A DNA stretch of 12,195 nt, taken from contig JAIRZC010000247.1 in NCBI GenBank assembly GCA_031267455.1, forward strand, positions 1 through 12,195, given 5' to 3'. Shown piece by piece: positions 7,954 through 12,195 of the stretch (the stretch's first letter is position 1; each line of letters opens with the position of its first letter). Under the pieces are notes generated by a model. The model was given only the letters and a program-made list of their open reading frames with translations. It was not told where the DNA came from and searched no databases. The position numbers and the translations under genes are program-made. The stretch comes from Accumulibacter sp. (GTDB taxonomy: Bacteria; Pseudomonadota; Gammaproteobacteria; Burkholderiales; Rhodocyclaceae).

Positions 7954-10341
7954 TCATGTCCGGATCTGCGCGGCGAAGGAATTTTGCAGATAGATAAGCA
8001 TCCGCTGTACGGCGGCGTCGACCTCCATATCCTGCAAAGTTCTTTGAGTATCTTGCATAACTATACGAAATGCAAGACTTTTTTTGCCTGGATCGACCCC
8101 CTTGCCCGTGTAGACGTCGAACAATTTGATTTCCCGGACGCAGGCGGGACTGTCGGTATTGAGCCCTTCGAGGATATCCCGGATTTCGATTTTTTGATCG
8201 ACGACGACTGAAAGGTCGCGGATCGCGAGGGGTTGCTGCGAGACTTCCGCGTATTTGGGCATTTTGGTTCGCCTCAGAATGTCGAGATCGATTTCGAAAA
8301 CGATCGGCGCGAGCGGAAATTCGTAGCGCTGCACCCATTGAGGGTGCAGTTCGCCGACGACGCCGACAGGCTTTTCGCCGATCGAAAGCGTCGCGCTTCT
8401 TCCGGGATGCAAAGCAGGGTGCGGTATTTTTTCAAAACGCACATTGATAAACTCGGAATACGGCGCAAGCAGAAGTTCGATGTCGCCCTTGAGGTCGAAA
8501 AAGTCGACGTTGCGGGGCGCGGTCGCCCATTGCTCGGGCAGTGCCGTGCCGTAGGCGATCGCGGCGAGTTTCCACGGCTGGGAAAACCCAGCCACGGGCA
8601 TTCCTTCAGGGTCGCGGAAAAAACAGCGCCCCGCTTCGAAAAGACGCACGCGGTTTTGCTTGCGTTTCAGGTTTGTCACGAGATTGGCGACAAGACCGCT
8701 CAAAAGGCTTGATCGCATGACGCTCATCTGCGCGGCAATCGGGTTCGAAAGGCGGATGGCGTTCGTGTTTCCAGAAAGGCGTTTTTCCCATTCCTCGTCG
8801 ACAAAGGCGAAATTGATGACTTCCTGGAAGCCCCGGCCTACGAGGATTTGGCGTATTCGCGAAAGCCCGCGCTCACTCTCGGACTGCGGAAGCATCATCA
8901 AGCCCGCGTGGGATATTGGCGACGGTATATTGTCGTAACCATGCAGGCGCGCGATTTCTTCGATCAGGTCAGCTTCGATTTCGAGATCGAAACGAAACGA
9001 CGGAGGGATGACGATGAAATTTTCGCCGTCACGCTCGACATTCATGCCGAGGCGACGGAGGATACCGGCGATTTCTTCGTCGCCAAGGAAAACGCCGAGC
9101 AGCCGCGCGACGCGTGACGGCCTCAAGCATATCGGCTTACGCTCGGGCAGTATCGCCGCCGCCTCGTATAGAGGCCCGGCTTGACCACCGCAGATTTCGA
9201 GGATCAGGCCACTGGCGCGCTCGAGCGCGCGGCGAATGCCGCCAAAATCGACTCCGCGTTCGAAGCGGTATGATGCTTCGGACCCGAATCCGTAGCGGCG
9301 CGCCCGGCCAGCAACCGCGTGCGGAGAAAAAAAGGCCGACTCAAGGAAAATTTCCGACGTCTCCGGCGTAATTCCGGTCTCATCGCCACCCATGATCCCC
9401 GCCATCGCAACAGGACGGACATCGTCGGCGATCAGCAGAACATCCTCGCGCAATTCGAGCGTTTGCCCATTGAGCAGGAGGATTGTTTCGCCAGGCCGCG
9501 CCCTGCGCGCGCGGATCGTTCCTTTGAGTTTGGTGTTGTCGAAAGCATGCAAGGGCTGGCCGAGTTCGAGCATGACGTAGTTCGTGATATCGACGAGCGC
9601 GGATATCGAGCGTACCCCGCTTCGCTCGAGACGGCGCTTCATCCAGTCCGGCGTACTGGCCTTCGCGTTTGCGCCGACGAGGATTCGACCACAGTAAAGC
9701 GGGCAAGCGTCGGGCGCTTCGAGGACGATCGGGCGTTGTAAATCCGTTCCGACCGGCGTTTCGGGAATATCCGGATAGACGGCGTCTACGCGCGTCAGCG
9801 CCGAGACTTCGCGAGCGATCCCCATAAGCGAGAGGCAGTCGGCGCGGTTCGGCGTCAGCTTGAGCGTCCGCAGCGTGTCATCGAGGTCGAGATAAACGCG
9901 AAGGTCTTCGCCGACCGGCGCGTCGTCAGGCAGGATCAAGAGGCCGGATGCGTCTTCGGACAAGCCAAGCTCCTTGGCCGAACAGAGCATTCCGCTGGAC
10001 TCGATGCCGCGGACCTTCGCCGCCTTGATCTTGAGATTCCCCGGAAGTGTCGCGCCCGGCAACGCGCAGGGGACTTTGATTCCAGGCGATACGTTGGGCG
10101 CGCCGCAAATGATTTGGCGCATTTCATCCTCGCCCACGTCGACGCGGCAGAGGGAAAGCCGGTCGGCATTCGGATGCTTCCCGATTGTAAGCACGCGCGC
10201 GATACGAACCGTATCAAAAGGCGGCGCGGCGGGTTGTTCTTCCTCGACCTCCAGGCCGGCCATCGTCAGAAGGTGCGACAAGGCTTCGCCCGATACGCTC
10301 GGTGCAACGAAGCTGCGCAACCAGGATTCGGAAAACTTCAT
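7954..10341 (-). CDS. pheT: Phenylalanyl-tRNA synthetase, beta subunit
   Basis: Beta subunit of the alpha2-beta2 enzyme that charges tRNA-Phe; 795 aa, the full bacterial length. Domains in order are the N-terminal helix-turn region ([12 protein letters not shown]), the tRNA-binding OB fold (about 40-150, [17 protein letters not shown]), the B3/B4 editing domain (about 205-370), B5 (about 400-475), the catalytic-like core, and a C-terminal anticodon-binding FDX-ACB domain (about 700-795, [12 protein letters not shown]). Editing-site positions known from E. coli look intact: His265 in PLHAFD, Glu334 in LESAFF and Ala356. Thr354 is a conservative Ser here. The start has GAGGA six bases upstream (10352-10348), overlapping the pheS stop; the gap to pheS is nine bases. 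The stop is followed by ihfA. Confidence 0.98.
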   Translation of the reverse strand: MKFSESWLRSFVAPSVSGEALSHLLTMAGLEVEEEQPAAPPFDTVRIARVLTIGKHPNADRLSLCRVDVGEDEMRQIICGAPNVSPGIKVPCALPGATLPGNLKIKAAKVRGIESSGMLCSAKELGLSEDASGLLILPDDAPVGEDLRVYLDLDDTLRTLKLTPNRADCLSLMGIAREVSALTRVDAVYPDIPETPVGTDLQRPIVLEAPDACPLYCGRILVGANAKASTPDWMKRRLERSGVRSISALVDITNYVMLELGQPLHAFDNTKLKGTIRARRARPGETILLLNGQTLELREDVLLIADDVRPVAMAGIMGGDETGITPETSEIFLESAFFSPHAVAGRARRYGFGSEASYRFERGVDFGGIRRALERASGLILEICGGQAGPLYEAAAILPERKPICLRPSRVARLLGVFLGDEEIAGILRRLGMNVERDGENFIVIPPSFRFDLEIEADLIEEIARLHGYDNIPSPISHAGLMMLPQSESERGLSRIRQILVGRGFQEVINFAFVDEEWEKRLSGNTNAIRLSNPIAAQMSVMRSSLLSGLVANLVTNLKRKQNRVRLFEAGRCFFRDPEGMPVAGFSQPWKLAAIAYGTALPEQWATAPRNVDFFDLKGDIELLLAPYSEFINVRFEKIPHPALHPGRSATLSIGEKPVGVVGELHPQWVQRYEFPLAPIVFEIDLDILRRTKMPKYAEVSQQPLAIRDLSVVVDQKIEIRDILEGLNTDSPACVREIKLFDVYTGKGVDPGKKSLAFRIVMQDTQRTLQDMEVDAAVQRMLIYLQNSFAAQIRT

Positions 10342-10350
10342 GGGCGATCC

Positions 10351-11555
<1,205 letters not shown>

Positions 11556-11566
11556 TGCCCGGTCAA

Positions 11567-11926
11567 TCAGGCGGCGAGCTGCGCCTTGGCCTGTTGTGCC
11601 AAGGCGGCGAACGCCGGTTTGTCGAAAACGGCCAGATCGGCCAGCACCTTGCGGTCGACCTCGATTTGCGCTTTCTTCAAACCATTGATCAGCGTACTGT
11701 ATTTCAGCCCGACTTCACGGGCGGCCGCGTTGATCCGCGCGATCCACAGCGCGCGGAACTGGCGTTTTCTCTGGCGGCGATCGCGATAGGCATACTGGCC
11801 GGCCTTCATCACCGCTTCTTTCGCGATGCGGTATACGTTCTTCCGGCGGCCACGGTAGCCTTTGGCCAGCGCAAGGACCTTCTTATGACGCGCGCGCGCC
11901 GTCACTCCACGTTTTACTCTGGGCAT
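11567..11926 (-). CDS. rplT: 50S ribosomal protein L20
   Basis: L20, 119 aa (E. coli 118), an early 23S rRNA-binding protein needed for 50S assembly. The very basic N-terminal arm ([32 protein letters not shown]) and the globular C-terminal half ([31 protein letters not shown]) are typical and complete. The start is fixed by AGGAG (11938-11934) seven bases upstream, which overlaps the rpmI stop; the gap between the genes is only 11 bases, so they are probably coupled. In E. coli, L20 represses its own operon by binding the mRNA before rpmI; whether that happens here cannot be judged because most of that leader lies outside the window. A terminator follows directly. Confidence 0.98.
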   Translation of the reverse strand: MPRVKRGVTARARHKKVLALAKGYRGRRKNVYRIAKEAVMKAGQYAYRDRRQRKRQFRALWIARINAAAREVGLKYSTLINGLKKAQIEVDRKVLADLAVFDKPAFAALAQQAKAQLAA

Positions 11927-11937
11927 CTTCTTTCTCC

Positions 11938-12135
11938 TCAGGCGTAGGGCAACATGGCGCGAACCATGGCCTTGTCGGAATCATGGATTTCGACCGTCCC
12001 GCGCAGATGCCGCTTGCCCTTGGTGGTCTTCTTGGTCAGGATGTGGCGTTTGAACGCTTGGGCGCGCTTGATGCGACCGCTCGCGCTTATCCTGAAGCGC
12101 TTTTTCGCGCCGCTTTTCGTCTTCATTTTGGGCAT
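11938..12135 (-). CDS. rpmI: 50S ribosomal protein L35
   Basis: L35, 65 aa, the same length as in E. coli; a small basic protein of the large ribosomal subunit. The whole family pattern is visible: [16 protein letters not shown], then [25 protein letters not shown] and the C-terminal MVRAMLPYA. Strong AAGGAG (12147-12142) stands six bases before the ATG. It is the first complete gene of the minus-strand operon in this window, with rplT 11 bases downstream. Confidence 0.98.
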   Translation of the reverse strand: MPKMKTKSGAKKRFRISASGRIKRAQAFKRHILTKKTTKGKRHLRGTVEIHDSDKAMVRAMLPYA

Positions 12136-12195
12136 TGAATGCTCCTTGAAATTAGATGGAACCAGGTGGCTTTCGACGAAAACGCTTGATGACCC
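12136..12195 (-). promoter_or_regulatory. Upstream leader of rpmI with strong ribosome binding site
   Basis: These 60 bases carry the rpmI Shine-Dalgarno AAGGAG (12147-12142). infC normally lies upstream, but none of the three minus-strand frames here resembles an IF3 C-terminus; one frame stops at TAA 12153-12151 with an unrecognisable tail. I therefore treat this as non-coding, with infC (if present) beyond the edge. Confidence 0.55.

Noticed and set aside
7943-7957. Longer IhfA start (MTGRQ) overlapping the pheT stop as ATGA
   Set aside because: The ATGA overlap is attractive, but the ATG at 7942 has a better binding site and gives the standard family N-terminus.
12136-12195. 3' end of infC
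   Set aside because: Expected from gene order, but no frame resembles the IF3 C-terminus, so it cannot be supported from the bases present.

Overview
The window comes from a proteobacterial chromosome, most likely a beta- or gamma-proteobacterium. The pointers are gene order (rpmI-rplT-pheS-pheT-ihfA-merR), an IHF alpha subunit (a proteobacterial protein) and proteobacterial-type glycogen enzymes. Base composition is moderately GC-rich and looks even throughout. I see no mobile element, CRISPR array, rRNA or tRNA. Most of the window is ordinary core metabolism and translation, and I found no convincing new multi-gene system.

Left half, plus strand (1-7230): a tightly packed glycogen and maltodextrin operon. 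In order it holds the 3' part of glgP (phosphorylase, cut by the window edge), glgB (branching enzyme), glgX (debranching enzyme) and malQ (4-alpha-glucanotransferase). All four reading frames overlap (11, 1 and 4 bases), which suggests one mRNA with translational coupling. GlgB makes alpha-1,6 branches. GlgP shortens outer chains to glucose-1-phosphate, GlgX removes the stubs left behind, and MalQ recycles the short maltodextrins into longer chains. The biosynthetic genes glgA and glgC are not in the window.

Centre (7231-7296): 66 bases between the two converging operons, with no strong terminator.

Right half, minus strand (12195 down to 7297): rpmI (L35), rplT (L20), a 169-base non-coding leader, pheS and pheT (both subunits of phenylalanyl-tRNA synthetase), ihfA (IHF alpha) and a small merR-type regulator that overlaps the end of ihfA. 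This is the known thrS-infC-rpmI-rplT-pheST-ihfA arrangement. infC is not recognisable in the last 60 bases.

The most interesting part is the rplT-pheS gap (11398-11566). It begins with an intrinsic terminator or attenuator and continues as a chain of five more hairpins, some mutually exclusive, up to the pheS start, which lacks a clear ribosome binding site. It could be a pheST control leader or an intergenic repeat element. Smaller oddities are an eight-G tract that replaces a normally conserved motif in GlgX, and a His-to-Cys change in a conserved GlgB motif.
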